A DNA stretch of 64,000 nt from Elusimicrobiota bacterium (GTDB lineage Bacteria; Elusimicrobiota; Elusimicrobia; UBA1565; UBA9628). Below, one piece after another: positions 7,734 to 15,776 of the stretch. Location: NCBI GenBank assembly GCA_028868375.1, contig JAGWUP010000005.1, forward strand, positions 124,001-188,000, given 5' to 3'. Position numbers and translations under genes: made by a program. How positions within the stretch are numbered: the first letter of the stretch is position 1; the number at the start of each line of letters is the position of its first letter. Under the pieces are notes generated by a model. The model did no database searches, was not told where the DNA came from, and saw only the letters and a program-made list of their open reading frames with translations.

Positions 7734-9053
7734 ATGCGCCGGCACGTCATCATGGCGGCCGCTTTATCGCTCCTAGGCGCCGGGCCCGCGGCGGCGTCCT
7801 ATGAGTTCTCGCTGTCCTCCTACACCGCGCTCGCCCTGGCCAGCTCGCCGGAGGTGCGCTCGGCCGAGGACGACTACAACGCCGCCGAGGCGCTCTACCA
7901 GGCCGCCTGGGCCAACATGACCCTGCCCACGGCGTCGTTGTCGGCCACGGCCTATCCCTGGGGGGACAACCCGCAGAACGCCTACCAGTTCAATTCCTGG
8001 CGCTTGAACCGCAGCGACCTGTCCTTGAACACGACCCTGAATCTGAACGTGTTCAACAGCTTCCAGGACCTGCAGAAGGTCCGCGCGGCCGACGCCTCGC
8101 GGCGGGTCGCCCTGCGGGCCTTCGACGCGGCGCGGCAGGACAGGGCATTCTCGGCGATCCAGGACTTCTACGACCTGGACTCCAAGAACGACCTGCTTGG
8201 GGTGGCGCGCGAGAACCTGGAGGCCCAGCGCAAGCAGTACGAGCAGTCGCTGGACCTCTACCGGCACGGGATGAAAAGCGAGGCGGACCTGCTCAAGAGC
8301 GAGACGGACTGGAGGTCCTCCCAGTTGCGCCTGGTCTCCGCCGAGGCGGACGAGCAGACCTCCCTCGTGGCCTTCAACAGCTTGATCGGCCGCTCGCCGC
8401 TGAATAGCGTTTCGTTGCGGACCGACTTGGAGCCGGGGACCACCGCCTTGCCGGATATCGGCGCGGACCTGACCCGCGCCATCGAGCGCAGGCCGGAGGT
8501 GGCGCGCGCCAAGCAATCCCTGCAGGCCGGCCGCATCGCCTACCAGCAGGCGCTGCAAGGGCTGCTGCCGACCCTGCGCCTGGACGCCACCTGGAACCAT
8601 GCCGAGACGGCCGACTTCGGCTCCGTGGTGTCGGCGTCGTCCTTGGGCATACCGAACCCGAATTATTACGTGGGGCTGTCCCTGTCGCTGCCCCTGGGTT
8701 TCAACGGGGTCAGCCAGGTCTTGGCGGTGGCGCGGGCCCGCTCCCAATTGAAGGCCGCCAAGCAGGCCCTGGAGGCCGCCCAGCGCTCCGCGCGCCAGGA
8801 CGTGGCCCAGGCCTACATCAACTTCGGCGCCGCCGTCCAAGGCTGGGGCCTGGCGCGGCTGAAGGCGGACATCGCCAAGCGCACGCTCGACCTGGTCTCC
8901 GAGCAGTACCGGGAGGGGGCGGCCGACGCCATCCGCATGAGCCAGGCCCAGAGCGATTTTCTCGACGCGCAGGTGTCGCTGGCGCAGGCCCTGCACGACA
9001 TTTTCATCGAGCGCGCGCGCTACAAGCGCGCCGTGGGGGATCGGCTATGGTGA
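7734..9053 (+). CDS. TolC-like outer-membrane efflux protein
   Basis: 439 residues: a signal peptide (cleavage near AAAS), then two repeats of long amphipathic helices interrupted by short beta segments, the OEP/TolC architecture. It would form the outer-membrane channel of the tripartite exporter encoded by the next four genes. ATG 7734 is chosen because the signal peptide starts there and an extended -10 precedes it. The 3' end overlaps the membrane fusion protein gene by 7 bp. Confidence 0.9.
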   Translation: MRRHVIMAAALSLLGAGPAAASYEFSLSSYTALALASSPEVRSAEDDYNAAEALYQAAWANMTLPTASLSATAYPWGDNPQNAYQFNSWRLNRSDLSLNTTLNLNVFNSFQDLQKVRAADASRRVALRAFDAARQDRAFSAIQDFYDLDSKNDLLGVARENLEAQRKQYEQSLDLYRHGMKSEADLLKSETDWRSSQLRLVSAEADEQTSLVAFNSLIGRSPLNSVSLRTDLEPGTTALPDIGADLTRAIERRPEVARAKQSLQAGRIAYQQALQGLLPTLRLDATWNHAETADFGSVVSASSLGIPNPNYYVGLSLSLPLGFNGVSQVLAVARARSQLKAAKQALEAAQRSARQDVAQAYINFGAAVQGWGLARLKADIAKRTLDLVSEQYREGAADAIRMSQAQSDFLDAQVSLAQALHDIFIERARYKRAVGDRLW

Positions 9054-9973
9054 AACATCTCGGTTGGCGCAAGCTGGCGCTGGCGCTGGTCATCGTCTTG
9101 GTCTGCGGGGCGCTGGGCTTGCGCGCCTACAAGGAGGAGAAGTCCGCTCCGGCCGGACCGCCCACCGTCGGAGTCACGCGCGGCGACTTGGAGCAGCACT
9201 TCGTCGACTCCGGGGAGCTCGATCCGAAGCTGTACGTGGACGTGGCCTCCCAGGTCTCCGGCCGCGTCATCGAGCTCGACGTCGAGGAAGGCCGGCGGGT
9301 GAGGAAAGGCCAGAAGCTCTGCGTCATCCAGCCGGGGCGCACCGGCTCGGAGGGCTACGTTCCCCTTCCCCTGACCGCGCCGATGGCCGGCATCGTCATG
9401 CGCTACCAGGACCGCGACGCCAACTATTCCAAGGAAGGGCGGCTGGCCAAGCTCGGCGACTACGTCACGGGCTTGATCGAGTCCAACCAGCCGACCTATC
9501 TGATGACCATCGCCGACCTAAGCCGCCTGATCGTCCGCATGAAGATCAGCGAGATGGACGTCCTGGAGCTTAAGGAAGGCATGGGCGTGACGGTGACGGT
9601 CGACGCCTTGCCGGGCGAGAGCTTCCCGGGAAAGATCACCCTGATCTCGCCGCAGGCGGAGAAGGACCAGAACAACTTGGAGTTCTTCCGGGTCGAGGTC
9701 TCCCTGCTGCGCGTCGATCCCAGGCTCAAGCCCGGCATGACCGCCCGCGTCGACGGCTTGCTGGCCTCCCGCAAGCAGGTCCTGAAGCTCCCGCTCTCCG
9801 CGGTCTTCGAGGAGGGGGGCAAGGACTACGCCTACGTCAGCCGGCCGCCGGAAAAGCCGCGCAAGGCGCTGCTCAAGCTCGGCCTGCGCTCGGAGATGGA
9901 GGCGGAGGTGCTCTCCGGAGTGGAGCTCGGCGACCGCCTGCTGACCGACAAGCCGGGCGCGCCCCAGTCGTGA
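9047..9973 (+). CDS. HlyD/MacA-like membrane fusion protein
   Basis: 308 residues: one N-terminal membrane helix (about 8-26), a lipoyl-like half (GDLEQHF..DVASQVSGRVIELDVEEGRRVRKGQKL), a second lipoyl half (APMAGIVMRY) and a beta-barrel domain (MKISEMDVLELKEGMGVTVTV). The coiled-coil hairpin of MacA is almost absent, so this is a short adaptor. It would bridge the inner-membrane permeases and the TolC-like channel. Its stop overlaps the ATPase start as GTGA. Confidence 0.88.
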   Translation: MVKHLGWRKLALALVIVLVCGALGLRAYKEEKSAPAGPPTVGVTRGDLEQHFVDSGELDPKLYVDVASQVSGRVIELDVEEGRRVRKGQKLCVIQPGRTGSEGYVPLPLTAPMAGIVMRYQDRDANYSKEGRLAKLGDYVTGLIESNQPTYLMTIADLSRLIVRMKISEMDVLELKEGMGVTVTVDALPGESFPGKITLISPQAEKDQNNLEFFRVEVSLLRVDPRLKPGMTARVDGLLASRKQVLKLPLSAVFEEGGKDYAYVSRPPEKPRKALLKLGLRSEMEAEVLSGVELGDRLLTDKPGAPQS

Positions 9974-10629
9974 CCCCCGCCATCCTCTGCGAGGAGCTGG
10001 CCCGCGTCTACGACGGCGGCTATCGGGCCCTGCGCGGCGTCTCCTTTACGGTGGGGGCAGGCGAGTTCGTCGCCGTCATGGGCCCCTCCGGCTGCGGCAA
10101 GTCCACCCTGCTCAACATCCTGGGGCTTTTGGACAAGCCCAGCTCCGGGCATTACGACCTGGAGGGCGCGCGGGTCTCCCGCTTGGGCGACTCCGAGCGC
10201 ACCCGCTTGCGCCGCGAGCGCATCGGCTTCGTGTTCCAGGCCTTCAATTTGCTGCCGAGGCTTTCCGCCTTGGAGAACGTCTGCCTGCCGATGGCCTACC
10301 GGGGGCTCTCGCGCGGGCCGCGCGAGGAGCGCGCGCGGGAACTGCTGGCGCGGGTGGGGCTCTCGCGCAAGGCCTCCCACACCCCCTTGCAGTTGTCCGG
10401 CGGCGAGAGGCAGCGCGTCGGCATCGCGCGCGCCCTGGCCAACCGGCCGGCCCTGCTATTGGCCGACGAGCCGACGGGAAACCTGGACTCCAAATCCTCC
10501 GCCGAGATCCTGGAGCTGTTTCGCCATCTGCACGGCGAGGGGATGACGGTCGTCTTGGTCACGCACGATCCCGGCATCGGCAAGGCGGCGCAGCGCCTGC
10601 TCCGCATCAAGGACGGCCTGCTGGAGTGA
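9970..10629 (+). CDS. MacB/LolD-type ABC transporter ATPase
   Basis: 219 residues, GTG start. Walker A GPSGCGKS (about 38-45), Q-loop FVFQAFNLL, signature LSGGERQRVGIARAL, Walker B LLLADEPTGNLD and switch His in VTHDP. It is of the MacB/LolD/FtsE class that powers FtsX-fold mechanotransmission transporters rather than transport through the membrane domain. It is the only ATPase in the operon and must serve both permeases. It overlaps both neighbours by 4 bp. Confidence 0.94.
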   Translation: MTPAILCEELARVYDGGYRALRGVSFTVGAGEFVAVMGPSGCGKSTLLNILGLLDKPSSGHYDLEGARVSRLGDSERTRLRRERIGFVFQAFNLLPRLSALENVCLPMAYRGLSRGPREERARELLARVGLSRKASHTPLQLSGGERQRVGIARALANRPALLLADEPTGNLDSKSSAEILELFRHLHGEGMTVVLVTHDPGIGKAAQRLLRIKDGLLE

Positions 10630-11912
10630 ACGCCTTCGAGGCCCTGCGCGCCGGATTCCGGGAGATCGCCGCCAACAAGTTCCGCTCGGCCCTGTCGTTT
10701 TCAGCCGTCTCCGTGGGCGTGGCCTCCCTGCTCTACACCCTGGCCCAGACCAGCGGGATGCAGCGCTCCTTGGACCAGTACCTGGCCCTGACCGGGCCAG
10801 GCCGCCTGACCGTGGCGCCGCTTCAAAACTACGCCTCCAAGGGCCTTTCCCCTGGCCTGACCTACGCCGACGCCCAGGCCATTGAAGCGGAGCTGCCGGA
10901 TCTCTATATGGTGGACGCCCGCAGCGAGAATTGGGGCCTGGACCTCTATGTCGATGGCAAACGACTGCGGGGGCTGCACGTGCTGGGGGCCACGCCGGAG
11001 TTTCGCAAGCGGGACTGGGTCTACTCCCTGCGCGGCCGCTTTTTAAGCCAGAGCGACCTGGAGCGGCGCTCGCAAGTGGCCGTGATGGTCTTGCCGGCCG
11101 GCTGGCGGCACAAGCCTTTCTGGGCGGACCTGTGGAACCGGGGCGGCGACTATGAGGCCTTCGCCAAGCATCACGACTGGCTGGGGCGCTCCATCCGCAT
11201 GAAGGACAGCTTCTTCACGGTCGTCGGCGTCCTGCGCCCGCCGCCGCGCGACCTGGATCCCCGCTGGGATTCCTGGAACACGCCGGAGGTCATCGTGCCG
11301 CTGACCGCCTACCAGGACCGCCTGGGCTGGGAGAAGCTCCCCGACTCGGTCCAAAAGCTGGAGATAGACACCGGAAACGAGAAGACCCTGCCCCAGCGCA
11401 GCCGGCAGATCTCGGCGATCCTGCTGCGCCGCCACCGCGGGGAGAAGGATTTCCAGATCACCAACGAGAGGGAGACGATCGACGGCGAGATGGAGGACAT
11501 GCGCAAGTACGTGCGCTCGGCGCTGGCCCTGGGGCTCGTCGCGCTTCTGGCCGGCGGCATCGGCATCATGAACGTCACCTTGGCGACCATCTTCTCCAGG
11601 GTCAAAGAGATCGGCGTGCGGCGCGCCGTCGGCGCCAGGCGCGGGGACATCCTGGCCCAGTTCCTGCTCGAGGCGGCCCTCCTCGGCGCGGCGGGGGGCG
11701 CCGCTGGCGTTCTCTTGGGCGCGGTGGGAATCGCTTGGCTGTCGCGCATGATGGCCAATTTTGGGCAGCAGCGGGAGGTGGCCAGCGTCAGTTGGCTGCA
11801 CTGCTTGGCCCTGGTCGCTCTGGCCTCCCTCTTGTCGGCGGCCTTCGCCGCCTTTCCGGCCTGGCAAGCCTCCCGGCTCGATCCGGTGGAGGCGTTGAGG
11901 GCCGAATCATGA
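10626..11912 (+). CDS. MacB/FtsX-like ABC permease, copy 1
   Basis: 428 residues, GTG start. Layout of MacB/LolC permeases: an N-terminal membrane helix (about 22-45), a large periplasmic MacB_PCD-like domain, then three C-terminal helices with the FtsX core (GIGIMNVTLATIFSRVKEIG, RRAVGARRGDI). It lacks a fused ATPase and is followed by a clear paralogue with the same landmarks (VGPGR/TGPGR, SKGLSPGLT, YMVD), so the working complex is probably a permease heterodimer. Confidence 0.9.
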   Translation: MNAFEALRAGFREIAANKFRSALSFSAVSVGVASLLYTLAQTSGMQRSLDQYLALTGPGRLTVAPLQNYASKGLSPGLTYADAQAIEAELPDLYMVDARSENWGLDLYVDGKRLRGLHVLGATPEFRKRDWVYSLRGRFLSQSDLERRSQVAVMVLPAGWRHKPFWADLWNRGGDYEAFAKHHDWLGRSIRMKDSFFTVVGVLRPPPRDLDPRWDSWNTPEVIVPLTAYQDRLGWEKLPDSVQKLEIDTGNEKTLPQRSRQISAILLRRHRGEKDFQITNERETIDGEMEDMRKYVRSALALGLVALLAGGIGIMNVTLATIFSRVKEIGVRRAVGARRGDILAQFLLEAALLGAAGGAAGVLLGAVGIAWLSRMMANFGQQREVASVSWLHCLALVALASLLSAAFAAFPAWQASRLDPVEALRAES

Positions 11913-13186
11913 GGAGCCTGGAGCTGGCGCGCTCGGCCTTGATCGAGATCCGCGCCCACAAGGCCCGCAGCGCGATGACCTGCCTCTCATTGGCGATCGG
12001 GGTGGCCGCGATGCTGTTCACCTTCTCGCAGACGGCCGGCGTCATGAAGCGCTACGACGACGAGCTGCTCCTGGTCGGCCCGGGGCGCATCAACATCGAG
12101 ATGCGCCCCGGCTACGTCTCCAAGGGCCTTTCCCCGGGCCTGACCCTGGCGGACGCCCGCGCCATCCGCCGCGCCTTCCCCGGCTTCTACATGGTCGATC
12201 CCCGCGCCAAGCGCTACGGCACGCCGATGCGTTTTGAGGGATTCAAGAGCAAGTCCGTCGTGGTCGAGGGCGTCTCCGAGCAATGGGCCCTGCGCGACTG
12301 GGTCTACACCCTGCGCGGCCGCTGGCTGAGCCGCGAGGATGTGGAGCGCGCCGCCAGGGTCTGCGTCCTGGTGGAGCAGGGGGGCTGGGTGCGCAAGCCC
12401 TTTTGGGCCAAATATTTCCAGGACCAGGCCTTGACCGCCTACATCAAGCGCCACGACCCCCTGGGCCGCCGCGTGCGCCTGGGAGAGCATCTCTTCACCG
12501 TCGTCGGCGTGATCAAGGAGCCGCCGCTCGACCGCGATCCCCGCTGGTTTCGGGATGGCGACAGCGGCGACGGCACCGCCCTGGTGCCGATCTCGACCTT
12601 CCAGCACAGCCTCAACCCGCCCTACCAAAAGGATCCCGACCAGATCGCAAAGATCTCCATCGACACGGGCGATTCCGCCACCGTCGCCGGCGCCATGCGC
12701 CGCGTCGAGGCCCTGCTGTTGCAGCGCCATCGCGGCGAGGACGACGTCGTGGCCAAGGATTTTCGCCAGGTCATGGACGGGGCCCTCAAGCAGATACGCC
12801 GGTTCATCCTGTCCATCCTCGTCATCGGCATCGTCGCCATCCTGGCCTCCGGGATCGGCATCATGAACGTCACCCTGGCGACGATCTTCTCGCGCGTGCG
12901 CGAGATCGGCGTGCGGCGCGCGCTGGGCGCCACCCGCGGCGACATCATCTGGCAGTTCGTCTCCGAGGCGATGGTCCTGGGCCTGGCCGGCGGCGCGGCC
13001 GGCACGCTCATCGGCGTCGCCGGCATAGCCCTGCTGGCCCCGCGCGCCGACCGGATGGCCCCCATCACGCCCCTGTACGTCGCCTACGCCTTGGCCATCG
13101 CCCTGGCCACAGGTTTTCTCTTCGCCCTCTATCCGGCCTACCAAGCGGCCCGCTTCGACCCGGTCGAGGCCTTGCGCTACGAATAG
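11909..13186 (+). CDS. MacB/FtsX-like ABC permease, copy 2
   Basis: 425 residues starting at ATG 11909, which overlaps the previous stop as ATGA. It is a tandem paralogue of the preceding gene: an N-terminal helix, a periplasmic domain sharing SKGLSPGLTLADA and YMVDPRAKR, and the C-terminal FtsX region (GIGIMNVTLATIFSRVREIG, RRALGATRGDI). Last gene of the efflux operon. The substrate is unknown; macrolides, lipoproteins, glycolipids and peptides are all handled by this class. Confidence 0.9.
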   Translation: MRSLELARSALIEIRAHKARSAMTCLSLAIGVAAMLFTFSQTAGVMKRYDDELLLVGPGRINIEMRPGYVSKGLSPGLTLADARAIRRAFPGFYMVDPRAKRYGTPMRFEGFKSKSVVVEGVSEQWALRDWVYTLRGRWLSREDVERAARVCVLVEQGGWVRKPFWAKYFQDQALTAYIKRHDPLGRRVRLGEHLFTVVGVIKEPPLDRDPRWFRDGDSGDGTALVPISTFQHSLNPPYQKDPDQIAKISIDTGDSATVAGAMRRVEALLLQRHRGEDDVVAKDFRQVMDGALKQIRRFILSILVIGIVAILASGIGIMNVTLATIFSRVREIGVRRALGATRGDIIWQFVSEAMVLGLAGGAAGTLIGVAGIALLAPRADRMAPITPLYVAYALAIALATGFLFALYPAYQAARFDPVEALRYE

Positions 13187-13197
13187 CCCGGCGCTGA

Positions 13198-13418
13198 TCC
13201 TCAGCTAAGAAGCGCAGGCGGCGGGTCCTGACGGCTCCGGACGCGGCTTCGCTGCGCCCCGGAAGTGCTCGCTCGCCGCGTTCCTCGCCGTCACCCGCCG
13301 CAGTGCTTCTTCGCTGAAGCCCCGGTCGTGTCGGTTTTTCACCGGCGAAAGCATGGCAGCACAGCCGGGGCAGACCGGAGGCAGCGCGAATAACGTCCGT
13401 ACTGGACTTAGCCGAGAA
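13198..13418. repeat. Structured intergenic element with imperfect terminal inverted repeats
   Basis: Between the efflux operon and the small membrane protein. The outer ends TCCTCAGCTAAG (13198-13209) and CTTAGCCGAGAA (13407-13418) are inverted repeats with two mismatches. Inside, 13202-13234 pairs with 13288-13316 in a long imperfect stem, and GCCCCGG/CCGGGGC plus CGGT-loop-ACCG form further hairpins. No convincing ORF was seen. It could be a non-coding RNA, a MITE-like element or a complex terminator. Confidence 0.5.
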
Positions 13419-13458
13419 TTGGGGAAATAGCCTGTGGCGCGAAAGGCCTTCTCCAACG

Positions 13459-13464
13459 TACAAT
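13459..13464 (+). promoter_or_regulatory. -10 element of the holin-IV-like gene
   Basis: TACAAT with a 6-nt gap to ATG 13471; predicted leaderless start. Confidence 0.5.
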
Positions 13465-13470
13465 TCCGTC

Positions 13471-13803
13471 ATGCGCGTCCTGGTCCACCTGCTGCTGAGC
13501 GCGGTCGCGGTCTTCGTCGCCGCGCGCCTGCTGCCGGGCGCCCACGTCGACTCCTTTTCCACCGCCCTGGTCGTCGCCGTCGTCCTGGGCCTGGTCAACG
13601 CCGTGCTCAAGCCGATCCTGCTGTTCTTGACGCTGCCGATCAACATCCTGACCCTCGGCCTCTTCACCTTCGTCGTCATCGGCGGCTGCGTCCTTCTGGT
13701 GGCCTACCTGGTCCCCGGTTTCTACGTCGACGGCTTCGGCTGGGCCCTGGCCTTCGCGTTCGTGCTGTGGGTTCTCAACGGCTTCTTGCACGCGCTGGAA
13801 TAG
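13471..13803 (+). CDS. Four-helix membrane protein, phage holin family 4 (YvlD-like)
   Basis: 110 residues made almost entirely of four hydrophobic segments, with the family landmark region LGLVNAVLKPILLFLTLPINILTLG and a G-rich third helix. Such proteins belong to the mycobacterial phage holin superfamily IV/YvlD group and are mostly chromosomal proteins of unknown envelope function, not lytic holins. No lysin or phage gene is nearby. It is a stand-alone gene directly upstream of tRNA-Ser. Confidence 0.8.
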   Translation: MRVLVHLLLSAVAVFVAARLLPGAHVDSFSTALVVAVVLGLVNAVLKPILLFLTLPINILTLGLFTFVVIGGCVLLVAYLVPGFYVDGFGWALAFAFVLWVLNGFLHALE

Positions 13804-13812
13804 CCCCGATTT

Positions 13813-13897
13813 GGAGAGGTGGCCGAGCGGTTTAAGGCAGCGCTCTTGAAAAGCGCCGAGGCGTCAGCCTCCGTGGGTTCGAATCCCACCCTCTCCG
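13813..13897 (+). tRNA. tRNA-Ser (anticodon TGA)
   Basis: Acceptor stem GGAGAGG pairs with CCTCTCC. The anticodon stem GCGCT/AGCGC encloses loop CTTGAAA (anticodon TGA, reads UCA). A long variable arm of the class II type and the T-loop GGTTCGAATCC are present. Discriminator base G at 13897; CCA is not encoded. It lies 40 bp upstream of the left direct repeat of the putative island. Confidence 0.95.
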
Positions 13898-13936
13898 CCG
13901 GTTTCCGATGCTCGAAATCCGCGGCGGCTCCGGTTG

Positions 13937-13955
13937 ACCGCGCGGCTTGCCGGCG
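13937..13955. repeat. Left 19-bp direct repeat, candidate attL
   Basis: ACCGCGCGGCTTGCCGGCG, identical and in the same orientation at 20924-20942. This copy also forms most of an imperfect hairpin (CCGCGCGGC/GCCGGCGCGG) that may terminate the tRNA transcript. Confidence 0.5.
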
Positions 13956-14272
13956 CGGGGATTATGAGTTCGTGTCGTTTCTAGAGGGACGTCACTGGTT
14001 AGGAGGCTAAAGCCTAATGGAACACTTCCCCATTCGATTTGACCTTTCAGTTATGTAGAAATTTTAACGCGGTGCCGTCGCATCAAGCGGCTTTCCTCCT
14101 GTGATTTTGTTTCTGCAATCCCTAACAAGCGGATTATATCTGAGCGACGATTCACCGCAGGCCCAGCGTAAGCCATCTAATGAGGCTAATCGAAATACCC
14201 CGAACAGCCAGCCTTCCCTTTGGGGCTGTCCTTGCAGACAGACTCTACTCAGCTTGAGGTCGCGCGGAATCT

Positions 14273-14842
14273 CTATCGTGCCTTTGAGGGAGGTCTGCAT
14301 AATTCAGCAAGCAGTGGATCGATGACTTTTGTCTTGAGAGTTTCGATGCTGGTCATTGAGGTTAATGGTAGGGCGAGCGAGCCGTAACGTATAATGTCAT
14401 ACTTCTCTGGCTCCAGCCATTCTTTGTCATCGGTGACGATCATCGCTCCATCGTATGTAGGGGCTGGCAAGATGACGTGGCATGATGCCCATCCAGAGAC
14501 GAATCCGTGATCAGTGGCGTTCTTCTTGCCGTAGTCGCACCACCCGGCAGAGACCAGCGGTTCTAGAACTTGGGCCTCTTGATCAGGATCGTCGAGGATG
14601 ACTGAAACGAAGCTGAACAGGCCCTTCTGCTGGGGGTTGTAGTAAAGCCTGCACAGAACTACGGGCAGCCACTTCTCCGGCTTTTCTACGCTCGCTGAAC
14701 TCGAGTAGCAGGTGTTGGTTCGGGGCTTCCAGCCTTGGGGTCCCATGAAGTTGTCGGCCTGCTCTAGTAGGCGTCCGATCTCTGAATAAAGTTTCCGAAA
14801 TTGCGATACACCTGCGACGATATGTTTTCCGGTATCTGTCAT
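14273..14842 (-). CDS. Hypothetical partner of a PD-(D/E)XK nuclease
   Basis: 189 residues, no signal peptide or membrane helix. The sequence mixes helix (HIVAGVSQFRKLYSEIGRLLEQ) with several beta strands (WLPVVLCRLYYN, GLFSFVSVILDD, MIVTDDKEWLE). No family recognised. Its ATG overlaps the stop of the nuclease gene as ATGA, so the two proteins are probably made together and act together. GC is lower than in the flanking backbone, consistent with transfer. Confidence 0.7.
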   Translation of the reverse strand: MTDTGKHIVAGVSQFRKLYSEIGRLLEQADNFMGPQGWKPRTNTCYSSSASVEKPEKWLPVVLCRLYYNPQQKGLFSFVSVILDDPDQEAQVLEPLVSAGWCDYGKKNATDHGFVSGWASCHVILPAPTYDGAMIVTDDKEWLEPEKYDIIRYGSLALPLTSMTSIETLKTKVIDPLLAELCRPPSKAR

Positions 14843-15636
14843 TTAAGCCTCCATTCTATGGGGTAAAGTCTGGGGAACACGAAGTCAAAAGTCGATCGCA
14901 GAGTCGAGGAGTGGCCCGTAGCTAATTGATCATTGATGGCTGGTGGAAATTGCCAGTCGATGGGTTCAGCGGGAGTGAAGTCTGAAATGCCGTGAAAGAA
15001 GATCAGGTTAAGCCTTTTTAAGAGTGCCTTGAGATCAGTGATTATTGGGGCTTCGGATCGAACCTCGTAGAGCTGGCGCCAGGATAGCCAGCAGCAGTTG
15101 AAAGTCCGCTCGCCGCTCCTTTCGATTGCGAGCCGGGAGTCTTCTAGATCTTCTCTTGGCATACCCACGTCTGCAGTCAGATAAATCAGAACTGGCGTAG
15201 ATTGTTCTTGAGCCGCCCTCTTATTGAGATTGTCCCACTCGCGAGCGAGTTGATCCGTCGGGGGGCGTCGTTCAGGGACGACGATGTCTTCATCAGCATG
15301 GTCTTCTATTCCAGATTTTCCAGAGAGAAACTTGCACTCTACGAGAGCAAGAATCTTTTTCCTGTTAGACCGGGAAATTCGCAGCTCGACATCGGGTTCG
15401 CAGGGGTTGCAGCCACTTTCCGCATAGCGGGGCCAAAACTCATATTCAACCCTGACATTATCCATCGGGCCTTCGAAGGGGCGCTCGCCATCGAGGGTCT
15501 GCGCATGGTACAGAAATGGGATCAGGCCTTCGACGGGTGGGAGGTAACTGAGAAGGCCGAAGACATTCGATGTGAGGATGTCCTCTAGGTTCTCTTGTTC
15601 GCGGGATAGCTTCCCATGAAGTAAGGCAGCGATCAT
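14839..15636 (-). CDS. PD-(D/E)XK nuclease-like protein
   Basis: 265 residues, cytoplasmic. A likely PD-(D/E)XK core is visible: Pro81-Asp82 in EPDVELRI, then a strand ending in LVECKF with Glu100 and Lys102 (ExK). The N-terminus (KLSREQENLEDILTSNVFG, residues 9-27) is a conserved-looking helical segment that I associate with restriction-like proteins from defence islands; that is from memory and not checked. Probably a DNA endonuclease with the downstream 189-residue protein as partner or inhibitor. It is AT-richer than the backbone. Confidence 0.65.
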   Translation of the reverse strand: MIAALLHGKLSREQENLEDILTSNVFGLLSYLPPVEGLIPFLYHAQTLDGERPFEGPMDNVRVEYEFWPRYAESGCNPCEPDVELRISRSNRKKILALVECKFLSGKSGIEDHADEDIVVPERRPPTDQLAREWDNLNKRAAQEQSTPVLIYLTADVGMPREDLEDSRLAIERSGERTFNCCWLSWRQLYEVRSEAPIITDLKALLKRLNLIFFHGISDFTPAEPIDWQFPPAINDQLATGHSSTLRSTFDFVFPRLYPIEWRLK

Positions 15637-15707
15637 ATTAGATCCGTTGAGTCGGCGACCTTTCCCCCGAGAAGTGAGCCAGTTGAAAGTTGAGTCTCTT
15701 TACCCAT

Positions 15708-15776
15708 TTAATCCTCGACTTGCCGCCAGAGACACTCGAGAACCTTTAGCATGGCCAGGTTGCCCGCGGTTTCAGA
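15708..15776 (-). pseudogene. C-terminal remnant of a second DUF2779 nuclease gene
   Basis: On the minus strand this stretch reads LSETAGNLAMLKVLECLWRQ then VED-stop. It aligns with the end of the intact DUF2779 protein upstream (LAEYCGQDTLAMVKVLEHLR then RQIEDR-stop). The DNA of 15713-15767 matches 16681-16740 with scattered differences, so the copy is diverged rather than recent. It overlaps the last codons of the DnaA-like gene in another frame. Confidence 0.65.

Noticed and set aside
13471-13803. Prophage lysis gene
   Set aside because: The family name says holin, but no lysin, terminase or capsid gene is nearby and such proteins are common chromosomal membrane proteins.
13819-14010. 63-codon ORF starting inside tRNA-Ser
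   Set aside because: It overlaps the tRNA gene and has no promoter, motif or ribosome binding site of its own.
14064-14300. 78-codon minus-strand ORF downstream of the 189-residue gene
   Set aside because: It overlaps the end of that gene, lacks a ribosome binding site or -10 at the right distance and shows no motif; kept as possible but unsupported.
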